NCBI RefSeq assembly: GCF_000006565.2
Contig: NC_031475.1
Span: 434,001-498,000, forward strand
DNA: 64,000 bases
Direction of reading: 5' to 3'
DNA from: Toxoplasma gondii ME49
Lineage: Eukaryota > Apicomplexa > Conoidasida > Eucoccidiorida > Sarcocystidae
Numbering within the stretch: position 1 is the first letter of the stretch; every line of letters starts with the position of its first letter. Positions 13,907 through 24,931 of this stretch are shown here, one piece after another. The translations under genes and the position numbers were made by a program. The notes beneath the pieces are model-generated. The model did not search any database. It was not told the origin of the DNA and saw only the letters and a program-made list of their open reading frames with translations.

Positions 13907-16711
13907 ATATATATATATATATATATGTATATGTGTATGCTTACTTACACAAACATATATTTGCATGCAAATATAAAAGGTGTACCTGTATAATCATATT
14001 TATTACCATATTTATGCAGGGTGATTCAATTTTGGTACTGCCAGATCTGACGTTTATCTGCATGACTGTGCTGGTGCAGTCAAGCGTTCGCATGCACCTA
14101 CACGTTATTTTTATTTAGACGAAATTTGTAAGACGAATATCGCGTGTGTGTCTGCATCCGCGCGTATACGTAAAACGATGTGTATATGTTTGTTTCACGC
14201 TTTGGTTTCTCTGTATCTTCTTGTGACCTTGCGTCTCTTTCTTTCCTGTGGTATGTGTGTGGTGTCGGTTACTGGGACCTTGGTTTCTCCGTGGTTTTTG
14301 TTTTTTCAGCTTGAAGTCGTCGGCTCGGAGACAGGTGTCTCTGTGGGAGGAGACGCCTGTTTGTCTCCTTCTCTTGCGTCTGCGTTGAGTTCGCTGCCGG
14401 CGTCTTCGGTGCTCGCGAAGGTGGAGCCTGTCTCTTCTCCACCTGCTGCTCTGGGACCCCTCCACCTTCCTCCCTCCGCATGCAGCCGTTTCGCCTCTGC
14501 GTCCGATCTGCAGGTGTCTCCTCGGCTGCCTGTCTCCTCACCTTCGTCGCCCTCCGCGTCTCGCCTGGCGAGTCCGGCGCGGGCTCGGCGCGGGCTCGCA
14601 CCGGAGACAGGCGGCAGTCGCTCGTTGGGCTCCAGTTTGGAGCCCGGAGGCGACTCGGCGCCCTGTTGCTGTCCACACAGTCGAAGCGCGACGCGGTGTT
14701 GCTGCTACGAGATTTCGCCTCCCTTTTTCTTCACGACGACTTCAGCTTCTCCGTTTTCTTCTTCTTTCCAGCCATTCATGTTCCCCTCTCAAGGCTCTCT
14801 CCTGCCGCTCTCTCTCCACAGTGCGTCTTCGGCTGAGTCTTTCGAGCGCGGCGGCGTATCTGCCTCGGGAGCCTCCGCGTTCTCTTCACCGCTCTTCGTT
14901 CCCAACGCCTTCGTTCTCTCCTCGCCCGCGTCTTCGCAGGTTCCTCTCCCCAACTCTGCGAGCATGCACCCTGCCTCGACGCACTCCAGACTCAGCAGTG
15001 CAGGCGGCCTCAGCCGCGACGGCGCAGAGGAAGACGCAGGTGGAAAGTCCTTCCTCATGCATCTCCTCCTCTCCTCGAAGAAGTGGAGACGCATCAGCAA
15101 ATTCGTCAGGTACAATCCACGGCGAAATACAGAGACAGCGATCTTCTCTACGCACACATTTAGAGAGTCTTCAGGGGGATGCATGTGTAGGAACGTTCGA
15201 AAAAAACAAAGGGGGTATGTTCCATGTCTCGTCACCAACTCTACAGAAAACCACGTTCGACAGGAACGCTCCTCAGTTCCCTCCACAGTCATCGCTAAAT
15301 CATAGCTATATATATATATATATATATGTAAGAAGATGCGCAGATATAAATATATATATGTGTGTTTGCACGCCTCGGATCTTTTGACTTCCTGTCTCTC
15401 GAAGATGCCTGCCGTTCTGTCGCTTCACCTGTTGGTAGAACTGTATTTCGTTTTCTTGTCTTCTGTCCGTCTTCCCCTCCCCTCGGTCTCCGTCTCTCTT
15501 TCGTCTTCTCCCTTTCGTCTTCTCTCTTTTCTCGCTCTTTTCTCTGGGCCTCGAGCGTCGTTTCTTCTTCTCTCGTGCCGTTGATTTTTCTTCGCAGCCT
15601 GCAGGCGCGGGGGCCTTGCACCGACATGTCGAATCCCTCCAACTTTATGCCTGTGGTAGGCGCGTTTTTGTGGAAGGATCTGCGCTTTTGTCTGCATGCG
15701 AGCCTTGCTCCCTGCCCTTTCTCTCCGAAGGTCCCTCTTTCCCTCACGTAGTGGCCACCGTTGTCCGTGTCGTCTTCGTTTTTGTGAGACTTCTGCAGCT
15801 TCCTCTCTCGAGTTTTCCACGTCTTCTCTCGCAGCAGCCAGCTTTGCATGCGTCGAACGCTTCTTTGCAGCGGGGCGTTGAAAGAGTAGTTGTTGCTTCA
15901 GCGAATCCATTCAGTGAAGGGTGTGGTTTTCCTTTCCTCTGTATCCTCCTCAAAAGTACCAACAAGTGCAAGTGAAGCGCTTTTGGTTCTGCAGAAAAAC
16001 ACCACAGCTCAAGTCCGTTTTTATCTCCATTCCACTTCATGTTTCTCGAGATATTTACAAAGGTTTGAGAAGCTTCCACGAGTGGGGTGCCGGCACCCGT
16101 CGTCTCCTCGAGAGCAGAAGGAATCCGACAATGTCGGCTTCTGCTCTCTGCACCGCGTCTCCTCGTTCTTGGTTGCGTCCTCGGTCTGTTCGCGACTACT
16201 CGCCCTCACGTTCGAGAAATGTTTCTGATGTTCAGGAGGAAGCTCGGCGCGTCAAGGAGGAACGGAAGCGCCAGGAGAAGCTGCGCATGCACAGCGAAGG
16301 CCGACATCGGAAGTCACGGTCGGAGAAGAAAGTAAGAGCTTCGTTGCTCGTGGACGGGACAGGCATGCGTTGTAGTTCGGCTTTGGAGGGCGGAGATATC
16401 TCTGGATGGAGGCGGGGCTTGGTTTCCTTTTCGTCTTTTCCGGCATTCCGGTGTCAGGCATGCATGCGTTTTTTCTGCTATTCAACGCCTCCTGTGCGGA
16501 GGTAGTAGCTGACTTCGCTTTCTCTTCCTCTTGGCTCTTGTGTTTTCTGTCCGTTCAGCACCGACGCAGAGAGGAGCAGAGACTTTTCTGGCAAGATCAA
16601 CAGCGCGAACTGCAAGGCCCGGGGCCGGAGCTCGACCTCTTCAAAGAAGACATGGAAGAGTTCCATCACAGCAGTCGCCACCGTCGCCACCACTCTCACG
16701 GTCACAAGTGA
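1..16711 (+). CDS. Giant SAPS-domain protein (PP6 regulatory subunit-like), 5' end outside window
   Basis: Exons: <2-2316, 2803-4664, 5181-6825, 7410-9060, 9455-9783, 10271-10493, 10846-10969, 11234-13779, 14310-15109, 15598-15655, 16236-16331, 16559-16711; all phases agree and give 3933 visible residues. Conserved blocks sit at exon edges: [20 protein letters not shown] (exon 1/2), [10 protein letters not shown] (exon 2 end), RVVELLELF with NTIFMSKC (exon 6), VQCRLLERL (exon 7), [14 protein letters not shown] (exon 8 start), [10 protein letters not shown] (exon 9 end). In order and spacing these resemble the helical repeats of SAPS proteins (yeast SAP, human PP6R1-3), which hold the PP6/Sit4 catalytic subunit; that role here is inference. 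Between blocks lie Ser-, Glu- and Arg-rich insertions, so a core of about 600 residues is spread over about 3000. The C-terminus is basic and ends in His-Arg-Ser repeats. The reading frame is open at the left edge, so the N-terminus lies upstream. The exon 5 donor could instead be after 9762 (also phase 2). A HEAT/ARM scaffold of another family is the alternative. Confidence 0.7.
1177..1275 (+). repeat. TCT/TCC tract encoding poly-serine
   Basis: Degenerate serine codons (tct, tcc, tcg) run through exon 1 of the SAPS-like gene and encode more than 20 consecutive Ser, then Ala/Pro/Ser-rich sequence. Such homopolymers are typical disordered insertions in coccidian proteins. The opposite strand reads as poly-Glu/Asp, an artefact of the codon pattern. 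Confidence 0.85.
3684..3752 (+). repeat. 21-nt in-frame tandem repeat, about three copies
   Basis: Three near-identical 21-nt units in exon 2 of the SAPS-like gene encode [14 protein letters not shown] and TDGFREE. The period is a multiple of three, so copy-number change would keep the frame. Confidence 0.85.
4179..4296 (+). repeat. 27-nt in-frame tandem repeat, about four copies
   Basis: Units encoding GEAEAEGID repeat with period 9 residues (variants GEAETEGID and GEADA at the end) in exon 2 of the SAPS-like gene, shortly before the conserved [10 protein letters not shown] block. Acidic and low complexity, probably a disordered linker. Confidence 0.85.
4732..4872. repeat. (TA)n microsatellite in SAPS-gene intron 2
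   Basis: Long alternating TA broken by ATGCAT and ACATACATATAAAT steps, starting about 70 bases after the donor at 4665. The sequence is close to self-complementary and could form a hairpin in the pre-mRNA. Confidence 0.9.
6854..6906. repeat. 18-nt tandem repeat in SAPS-gene intron 3
   Basis: The unit GCGAGAAGCGAGGAGAAC occurs twice, followed by a partial third copy, within a purine-rich intron of 584 bases. It lies outside the coding exons. Confidence 0.7.
9798..9868. repeat. 15-nt tandem repeat just inside SAPS-gene intron 5
   Basis: Units of the form ACGAAACGAAYACAG repeat four to five times directly downstream of the exon 5 donor region (9763-9784). Because the repeat abuts the splice site, it could influence which of the two phase-compatible donors is used. 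Confidence 0.8.
10701..10734. repeat. (TA)n microsatellite in SAPS-gene intron 6
   Basis: Alternating TA of about 28 bases preceded by ATATGCAT, between the exons ending at 10493 and starting at 10846. Confidence 0.85.
13318..13366 (+). repeat. 18-nt in-frame repeat encoding GDEEGK
   Basis: Codons for DEEGKG repeat two to three times in the acidic insertion of SAPS-gene exon 8. Frame-preserving, low complexity. Confidence 0.7.
13865..13927. repeat. (ATCT)n followed by (TA)n in SAPS-gene intron 8
   Basis: About ten ATCT tetranucleotides run directly into about 22 bases of alternating TA. This is the only long tetranucleotide array in the window. It lies between the donor at 13780 and the next exon at 14310. 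Confidence 0.9.
15306..15327. repeat. (TA)n microsatellite in SAPS-gene intron 9
   Basis: Short alternating TA tract in the 488-base intron before the 58-base exon 15598-15655. Confidence 0.8.
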
Positions 16712-17768
16712 AGAGACAAACAGTCTGCTTTCTCCCTCATGGCCTTTCGTCCTCCCCCGCGCTGTTGTACAGTTGTCCTTCTGCGCCTGCTCACCGTCTT
16801 CGACGGAAGCGCTAAGCTCCGATCTTGGACAGTCATTGACACCGAAAACGCGCATGCAGAGAGGCCTCTCGCGCGAGAGGGGGGAGGGTGTTCGGAAGAG
16901 CAGAAGGATGGAGAGGAGAGCAGACGTATAGAGAAGTAGAAGCGAAAAGGCGCAAAGGAGAAGAAGGGAAGCAGAGCCGAGAAGCAATGCCCACAAGTAA
17001 AAGAGACGAAGAGGAAAGGAGAAGCGGAGAAGTCGGAAAAGGAACGAATGGTGCGTTTCTCACCGTTCCATGGAAGGGAGTCCGCCGAGGTCGACAGGAA
17101 AGAGAGAAGTACTTTCTGACTTTTTGCTGATTCGAGTAGAGTGAGAGTGAAATCTGGAGAGGGAAGAGACGCGAAGGAAGAACGGAGTTTTTATTTCGCT
17201 TTGGAGGGCAAGCATCTGTCGCGAGCTCCCCGCGACTCAGACGTCTGTTGGAAAGCTTCAGCGTTTTCTTGGCTCAGAAAAAACTCCATTTTATCGAAAC
17301 CGTGCATGTCTTTTGCCGCAACTCTTAAGGCGCTCGACGCGCAGCAGAAAGCGGGAGTGGAAACGCCTGGCGAAGCCTCAATTTTTTCTAGCTCTTCAGT
17401 CGCCCTTTGGGGGCCAAGGAGAACTGTCAACTCACGTAGCTCTTCCACGTGGATTCGCATGCGTTCGCTCTCTTTTCACATGCACTCGCGGCTTTTTAAA
17501 TGCTTCTTCCAGTCTCAGAACATGAGTCACACGCAAGCTCACAGCATGCAGCGAGTGGAAACGCCACCCAGAGAAGACGCGATTCTCTCTCGCTTTCGAC
17601 TTGAGAACAGAAGAGACAAAGCGGCGCTGCCGGCGCGGCCAAACCCCCGGATCTCGCACTCACACGCGGTGTTCGACTCGCAAAAACCGTTTCCCCTGGC
17701 TGCTCAGATTCAGTTGCTGCGACGATGGAACATGGAAGAATTGCAGCAGTTCTTGCATCCCCTGGCGG

Positions 17769-17882
17769 ATATACACATATATCTACATTTACATAGACAT
17801 ATATACACATATAGATATATATATATATATATACATAAATGTACATATATATATATATATATATATATGCATATATGCATGT
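17769..17882. repeat. Degenerate TA/CATA microsatellite
   Basis: Alternating TA mixed with ACATAT and GTACAT steps, ending in ATGCATATATGCAT, in the intergenic region after the SAPS-like gene. Confidence 0.85.
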
Positions 17883-18063
17883 TTGTAGATGCACATCTGG
17901 GTGCATATAAAGCCACAGATTTATGCATGTCTTTGTATCATTGTATGCAGATGAATGTTCATGCGCGCGCGCGTCTCCTGAGAGCTACTTGCAAAAGTAC
18001 CGCATTCCAAGAATTGATGGACATCCATGCATGGCAGTATCTATGCCTATATGTCCAAATATG

Positions 18064-18104
18064 ACATATATATACATATATATATATATATATATTTATA
18101 TGTA
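18064..18104. repeat. (TA)n microsatellite
   Basis: Short intergenic TA tract of the same composition as the one at 17769-17882. Confidence 0.8.
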
Positions 18105-19109
18105 TGCAGGCAATTGGGCTTTAGTGTGCGAGCCGTATGTGTGTGGAGGGCCGTTGGTTGCATGCAAGTATGTCAAGCTTTCTGTGTCTCGATGTCGAGA
18201 GGTAATGCGGAGCTTTTGTTTGGGATGGAGACAAAGCATTCAGTTCGCTTTACAGGATTCGTGTTTCGCGCTTGCAGAGAAATCAGACACAGGCCGTAAA
18301 AGCAGAAACAGTCTCCGGTCTGCTGTTTTTTCGTCGAATCTCAGGGGTCCTGGGGAGTCCAGACGTTCGAAGAGTCATTGAGAAAGGACTTTTCAGAGAC
18401 AGAAACTCGGGAGCTTCCCGCGATGGCCAGGGTGGGAAGAAAGGAGACTGCAGTCTGCAGAAGCGAGCAAGCGCGTCCGCTCATACGCGTGTGTGTCTTT
18501 CGTGAAGGAGAAAACATCTTGCCAGACAGGAGCGAAACGAACGAGCTGTGCGACCAGCGACCAAGGGGGAGAAGAGGCTCTTCACGAAGACCTCTAAAAA
18601 AGGTTTCTCGCTGATTGTCGAGGAAACTACGGCATCTCCAGTTACATCTATTTGAGTGTAAATGTCCGACACTATCTCGTAGATCTTTGTGGGCTGCGAG
18701 AGAGATGAGCCGGTGAAAAAAAGAAAAGTTACGGAGTGCCTTTTCTTCCTCTGCTCCTTCGACACAGCCTTGAAAGAAGCGCCAAGGTGGCAGAGACGTC
18801 GAGAAGTAACGAGAGCGAATTTCGTTAGAAACTCCGAAGCAGAAAGACAGCAGAAATCGAGGTTTAGGGTGGAGGTGCCTCCCCCCCCCCCCCCGGCGGC
18901 AGCCCACCGCTCTCTCGCAGAAACGTTTCTTCCTTTGTTTTCTCCCTTTTCCTTCCTACCTGCCTCGTCGTTTCTCTCCTTTTTGCCTCGATTGTGCTTT
19001 GGGATTCTGCTTCCTGTCTCTTTTGTTGTCTTCTTTCCGCTCGAGTGACTCGTGAAGACTCAAACATGTCGATGGTGCCGACGAGCGACCTTGTCTGCAT
19101 GTGCTCCTG

Positions 19110-19120
19110 TGCATGCATGC
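19110..19120. promoter_or_regulatory. TGCATGCATGC palindromic word upstream of RBMX2
   Basis: Overlapping TGCATGC words about 630 bases upstream of the RBMX2 start. GCATGC-type words are known binding motifs of apicomplexan AP2 factors. The word also occurs inside exons of this window, so a regulatory role is only suggested. Confidence 0.3.
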
Positions 19121-19745
19121 GCGCTCTGCAGTGTGAGGAAACGTTTGCGGCTTTTCCCTTTTGACAGGACGAAGTTGTTTCTCCCCTTTTTTGTCCACCG
19201 TTTTCTCTTCTCTTCAGCTCGCGTCTCCCTTATTCCCTCTTCTTCGAAACCACCATTTCGTCTTTTCTCTTCCTCCGTGCGCCTCTCTCTCCCCGCTCTC
19301 TCGCTCTGTCCGTCTTCTCTCCAGATCCTTTTCGGCCGCTTGCTTCTCCTCTCCCGCCCTCGTTTCTCTCTTCTTTTTTCCTCTCTCCGTGTTTTGCCTC
19401 TCCTTCTCTGCCAGGTTTTTCGTCTCACTCGCAGCGGCTCCCTGCCTTCTTTTCGAGATTCCCCTTGGCTCACGCGCTCATCTTTGTGTCCGCGCATCTC
19501 GTCTTCGTTCCTTCTTCTCTCGTCGTTTGCCTCTCTCTCTCTCCCTTTTAAAGTATATAAATATATACATATATATGCGTTATATATATGTTGTGCTTAC
19601 TCCGTCTTGTTCTCCTCCTCGCTCTGTCTGGGCCGGTTCGTCTTCCTCTTCTCGGTCTGTCGTTTTCTCCCTGCTCTTTCTCCCTTCCTTTCTTCCTCTC
19701 GTTCCCTCGTTTTCCTTTCTGACTCTCTTTGTTTCCTTTCGGGAT

Positions 19746-21277
19746 ATGCGTTCCGTGGAAATGGCGACTCTCCCGGCGGCGGATCCTTCGCAGGTGAACG
19801 CCCCAGCGAATGCGAATATCCAAGCGGTCTGGAAGCTGAACGAGCTGGAACTGCGACACAACCTGACCGGCGAAGCCTCTTGGCACTGGCAGTACCGAAA
19901 CTCTTCCTACATCTTCATTGGTAAGCGTCGTTCCCTGTCGGCTGGACTCGTCGCTTCTTCTGTCGCTTTTCGTTCTCTGCTGCGTCCTCCGGCTCCTGTG
20001 CAGGAGATCGAGGCGAAAAGGTCCTGCGCCTCCTCCTGAAGCTCCAACGTTGTCGGAGAGGCAGAAGTCTCTGAGCGGCGCTTGACTGGACGCTTCTCTG
20101 GAAAACGCAGGCACCATGCGTTCGAGTCTCAGGTTTCGTCTTGCTCGACGCTCTCTCGGATCCGCCCCAGTTCGTTCTGCGCAGTCTTTTTCGTCGCGTT
20201 CACTTCTGCTTTCTCTCGCGAGAGGCAGTGCGCCCCCGCGTTGCGCGGCTCCAGAGGACGCTCTGCCTGTCTTCTTCGTTGCGTCTCTCTCAACTCGCGT
20301 TCGCTTGCGACTCTTCTTTGCAGGAGGCCTCGACGTCAGACTGACCGAAGGAGACATCATCATTGTCTTTTCCCAGTGGGGGGAACCGATCGACATCCAC
20401 CTCGTCAGGGATAAAAAAACAGGTGATCCCAAGCAACCTACGACTCACATACACATGTCCAAACGCACACGACAAATAAATGCATATCTGCTCATATGCA
20501 CAGACTTCTTCGTCTCCACCAAACGCGCGTTTCTCGAGGAATTCGCAGATCGCCCTCGATTTTTTTTCACCTCCAATTCGCTGACAGGGGACTTGTCTGC
20601 AGTCTCTCGCTTCACTCTCCTTTCTCTTCTCTCTTCTCCTCCCTTTCTCTTCTCTCTCCTTTCGCCTCTCTCTCCTTTCTCTTCTCTCTTCTTTCGCCTC
20701 TCGCATCTGTCCTTCGTTCTTTTTGGCGCACAAGTGAAGGATCCCTTGATTGGCTGTCGCAGGCGCTCCGAAGGGATTCTGTTTCCTCGCTTACGAAGAT
20801 CAACGCTCCACAATTCTGGCCGTGGACAACGCAAATGGCATGAAACTGTTGAATGGCACTCTTCGCGTCGACCACTGCAAGAACTACAGACCTCCGCGGA
20901 AAGACGATGACGAGGCGGTAAACGAACAGCTTCTCTTTTCTCAAAGAACGCAGCTTGTCCTCGCACTGCGTCTCTCCTAGTCTGTGGGAGTCTCGCCCTG
21001 GCCTCTGCAGCGCGGCGCTCTTCTCCCCGGTCGTTTTCCGCGCATGCTCATCCACCATGCATGCTTTTTAGAGATCCGAAACAAGCGAGGTTCCCTCACC
21101 GTGTAGTCGTCTGCAGCTCTCTCCAGGCATGTCTGCTCGAGATGTACAGACGCTGGCGTCCACGCGGACAGCCTGCCCCCATTCACGAGGCTGCGCCTAT
21201 GTCTCTGCGCTATCTGGAGAGCAGCAGCGATGAACACACACCATGCATATACATGTGTAGATATATCTATATATATG

Positions 21278-21309
<32 letters not shown>

Positions 21310-22672
21310 GATATATTTGTACGTATATATATATATATATATATATATTTGTACGTGCATATATATATATATAGATATATTTGTACGTATGTATATATGT
21401 ATATATGTATATGTGTAAAGGTACGTGGCTTCGAGGTGTGTTTCCATGCTTGCCTTTCTCGACGCGTGTGCCCCGCATGCTTTCTGCAGGAGGAATTTTC
21501 TTTTTTTCTGGAGATTTGGATCTGCGATGTTGACGTCTCGCTCAGATGTTGTTTCATGTTTTGAGCTCCAAGTTCACCTGTCAAAGAAAAGAGCTAATGC
21601 ACCGTGGAGGATGTATCTCGTAGACAGAGGCGGTCATCGAGTATGACGGCGCGGTCTCGATGGAGGAGCTGTCGGCATGATGGGATTCTCACATGCATTC
21701 TTTTTTTTTGGTGTCTAGAGGTTCCGAGGATGGTCCGGGAGAGGGGAACAACGTTTTCTCGCAAGTTGCTCTTTCTCCAGGTCCGCAAGCGCTCGATCTC
21801 ATGTCTGCGTCGCGGGTCGTAGCCGTCTTGTTTATCGTTAGGTTGCCAGTTTTTGCATTTTCTTTCAGGGGACGTACGAGGCGACCGGAGCGGAAGGCGG
21901 CGGCATTGGAGTGTACCGAGTGACAGAAGACGAGAAAAGGAAAGCAGCTGCGTTAGCGCAGGCTGAGCGTTTGCAGAAGGAGACAGAAGCTTTGCAGACG
22001 AAGATGGGAGGGAGACGAGGGAAAGACGTAGATGAAATGTGGGCTGAAGAATTTGAGGAAATGCTGAAGAAGGTGAACGAAGACGCAGAGGAAGAGGCGA
22101 AGGAGGTCTTGCGAGCGGAACGGAGAAAGCAGAAGGAGGAGAAGAAACGCGAGAAGAAGGAAAAGAAACGCGAGAAGAAGGAGATGAAGAAATGGAGAAA
22201 AGAAGCTAAACGACGAAGGCTGAACGACTCTCTCGACGGGGACAGAGAACGAGAAGGACACAGGGGAGACCGCAGAAGAGACGGCCGAGAGAGAAGCGAG
22301 GAAGCTAGAGAAACAAGAGAAGCGATGAGAGAGGGAAGACGAAGAGAGTCGTCAAGCGACAGCGATGAAACCGGTAGCACCTCCTCCAGTTCCAGCAGAG
22401 ATTCGGACTCTGGAGACGACAGACGGAGAGACAGAGATGAATGGAGAGGTGAACGGAGAGATGGAAGAAGAGTGAGAGATGAGAGAAGAGACAGAGATGA
22501 GAGAAGAGACAGAGATGGAAGAAGAGACAGAGATGAGAGAAGAGAGAGGGATGAGAGAAGAGACAGAGATGGAAGAAGAGACAGAGATGAAAGAAGAGAC
22601 AGAGACCGAGGAAAAGAGAGAGATGAAGACACGGAGAGACGGGACCGTGACAAGGAAAGAGGAGGGAGGTAA
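19746..22672 (+). CDS. RBMX2: RBMX2/Ist3 (Snu17) RNA-binding protein of the spliceosomal RES complex
   Basis: Exons 19746-19920, 20324-20422, 20763-20917, 21869-22672; 410 aa. One RRM: RNP2 is IFIGGL (residues about 56-61) and RNP1 is KGFCFLAY, with [39 protein letters not shown] and [13 protein letters not shown] all nearly identical to RBMX2 of other eukaryotes. In yeast and human this protein forms the RES complex with Bud13 and Pml1 and acts in the activated spliceosome. The RRM is followed by [10 protein letters not shown], a Lys/Glu-rich helix and a long RD/RE-repeat tail (22455-22660). A second in-frame ATG at 19761 (context AAATGG) is an equally good start and would give 405 aa. The 950-base intron 3 carries the largest TA microsatellite here. 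Identity is certain from the RRM; the tail is lineage-specific. Confidence 0.94.
21247..21418. repeat. TA/GTACGTA compound microsatellite in RBMX2 intron 3
   Basis: Three blocks of alternating TA are separated by ATATTTGTACGTATAT-like spacers, giving a higher-order repeat of roughly 40-50 bases. The tract lies in the intron between the exons ending at 20917 and starting at 21869. Confidence 0.9.
22455..22640 (+). repeat. 15/30-nt repeats encoding RDERRDRDG(R)
   Basis: Purine-only repeats in the last RBMX2 exon encode alternating Arg-Asp and Arg-Glu dipeptides. Such tails mimic the charge pattern of phosphorylated RS domains in splicing factors. The period keeps the frame. Confidence 0.85.
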
Positions 22673-24155
22673 AAAACGAGATACAGATGTGAGAAGAGAT
22701 GTGAAGATGGGCATGTTAAAATCATCCAGGAGAAAGCCAGTGTTGTCTTTGGAAAAGCAAGCAACAAAGAAAGACAGAAAAAGAACTGCTGTCCCAGACT
22801 GGATTTGGCTTATACACAGGCATACGGTGTGGCTTGGAAAACAAACGACAGAGGGAGCGAAACGGTTCATCGCTTTTTCAGAAAAATTCGCTGTCGGAGT
22901 CTCTCGACGGTGAAACTGCGTATCCGTGAGAGACTCCGGAGACGCAGAAAGTCTCAGGGCATTCCGGCGTTTCTTGCCAGAGTGGTACGCTGTCTTTTCC
23001 TGAAAAATCTCTCTTCGTTTTCTAATCTTTTCAATCAATCCATCGTCCATGAACGAGAAAGGGTGAAATCAAGGTTCCTGTGTCTCCTCTGTTTTCTGTT
23101 TAAAACTCATGTGTACCCCTGGGTAAACTCTTTTTTTTCTTCTCTTCCGGCTTCTCTGCGGTCTTCTTCCTTCTTGTTTCTTCTCTCGTGAATTCGTGCA
23201 GTTCTGCCGAACATCTGAAGCTCTTTTTTCAAGTGGTTTTACACAGGTAATCCCTCCACGCAGCCTGTCCTCCAAAAAAATACGAAACGCGTAGTGGCTT
23301 TCCTGCGCCGCCTTGCAAGAGGAAAGGCGAAGCGCAGTCGAGCTTTCCTATTCCAAAAGAAACAACGCAGGAAACAGCTATTTAACGCATTCTGCATGTG
23401 AGTAAATACGCGCATGTATGTGTTAGTATTTACGTACATGCGCCTGCATCTGTGCGTTGGCAGGCCAACAGCGAGACGTAAGGAGACCACGGAGATGCCC
23501 AGGAAGAGCGAGAAAAAAGGAAAGACACAAAAGTGAGCGAGAGGGAATAGGTAGAAGTAAAGGAGAACAGAGAGATGAAAAAAGGAGGACAGTAAAACAC
23601 AGGTGAAACAGAAGACAGGCGAAGAGGAATCGGCTAACAAGCACATAATCTGAAGAGAAAGAAGAAAGATCCGCTTTGCGGCACCGCGCGTGCATGTCGA
23701 AATCGAACGGCCAGGAAACTAAATGCCCCGGGAGCCGTGATAGCATAATTTACACAAGAAGGGCGGTAGCTCGTTTCTGCATCTGCTAGCTTCTCTGATA
23801 GCTGCTGATTAAGAGAGGTGAACAAATGACGTCCCTCGTCTCCGTTCTTCACGAGCATGCATAATTTTTACAACTGCCGCAACATGTGCATGAAGGCTCA
23901 AATAATTTGCTTTTTCTACTCGTCTACACCTGCGAGATGTATACACTCTGTGAGTATATCTCTGGGTGTCAACCTGCATGCGAGATCGCACTCGTCTTTT
24001 CGTGCTCACTATATAGACCTGGATAGGTACATGTATATAAAGAGTGTGTGGCAGTTCACAATCTTATTTGCATGCATAACACATATATCTAAGCGTCTAC
24101 GGGAGTGCTTACTCGTATATGCCTGAGCAAAGATACTTCCACATATACAAATACA

Positions 24156-24188
<33 letters not shown>
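24156..24188. repeat. (TA)n microsatellite
   Basis: Alternating TA after ATACATGCAT in convergent intergenic DNA. Confidence 0.85.
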
Positions 24189-24192
<4 letters not shown>

Positions 24193-24621
24193 ACAGCCCA
24201 AGGTGTATCGTTTTTTGCGTCGAAGGCTCCCAGATAAGAGCCTGGACAGAAGAAAATCGAGTCTCATGTCTCCTGTAGTGGGCCGCATGGCGCCGTTCAT
24301 GGAGAAAGTTGAGGCACTTACAATGAAAGACAAAGCGTTTCATTTCCACTTCTTTAGTAAAGCGAAAGAGCCGTCGCTTCCCGCACCCGGCTTTTCTGCG
24401 CAGACAGTTTGTGAACAAAAGATGCCCCTCAGAGAGGGAACACAGAACTCTCTCTCTCTCTCCGATAATTCTGCCTTGCGCTTCCTCATTCCCTCCCCCC
24501 AAAAAGTATTCAAAAGGCTTTTATGAAACTCTTCCCGATCCTTGTCTCTCACAGACGGAGGGAAACTCTCCTGGTGTAGGCATCTTCGATCATGAAGACT
24601 CGGACGTGCTCACCACTGTCT

Positions 24622-24659
24622 CATATATATATCTATATATCCCCATCCATATTTATACA

Positions 24660-24697
<38 letters not shown>
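24622..24697. repeat. (TA)n microsatellite, two blocks
   Basis: A short CATATATATATC block, a spacer of about 28 bases, then about 36 bases of alternating TA in convergent intergenic DNA. Confidence 0.85.
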
Positions 24698-24702
<5 letters not shown>

Positions 24703-24826
24703 GAATCGAAGATGTCCTACACGTATCTCCGTACCCCAATGTATTACTAAATCTCACTCAACAAGCACCATACGGAAATACATGGGGTATGTGCACCTGC
24801 GTCGCTGTACTCATAAAAAGAAACAA

Positions 24827-24831
<5 letters not shown>

Positions 24832-24859
<28 letters not shown>

Positions 24860-24860
24860 C
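24832..24860. repeat. (CA)n/(TA)n microsatellite
   Basis: CACACACA runs into alternating TA about 70 bases beyond the stop of the minus-strand hypothetical gene. Confidence 0.8.
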
Positions 24861-24931
24861 GTTTGTATGTGTAGATTTACAGTTGTCGATATAGACTCTC
24901 GCACGCTTAGAAGGCTGTCGATTCGCGTTTT

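Larger units (their letters stand above)
16712..19745. other. Intergenic: SAPS gene 3' flank and RBMX2 5' flank
   Basis: About 3.0 kb without a convincing gene. It holds TA-rich tracts (17769-17882, 18064-18104, 19553-19590), a C run of about 14 bases near 18889, and a pyrimidine-rich stretch (19160-19740) leading to the next start codon. TGCATGCATGC at 19110-19120 is an AP2-factor-like word about 630 bases upstream of the RBMX2 ATG. Open frames here are low complexity and lack start/splice support. Confidence 0.6.
22673..24931. other. Convergent intergenic region RBMX2 / hypothetical
   Basis: The 3' flanks of two tail-to-tail genes, 2.26 kb. No coding frame with supporting composition was seen. 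It is more AT-rich than the genes and holds TA tracts at 24156-24188, 24622-24697 and 24832-24860. Confidence 0.6.

Noticed and set aside
18863..18870. TTTAGGG, the telomere repeat unit of this lineage
   Set aside because: A single copy only, as is another near 54712; no tandem array, so no telomeric sequence.
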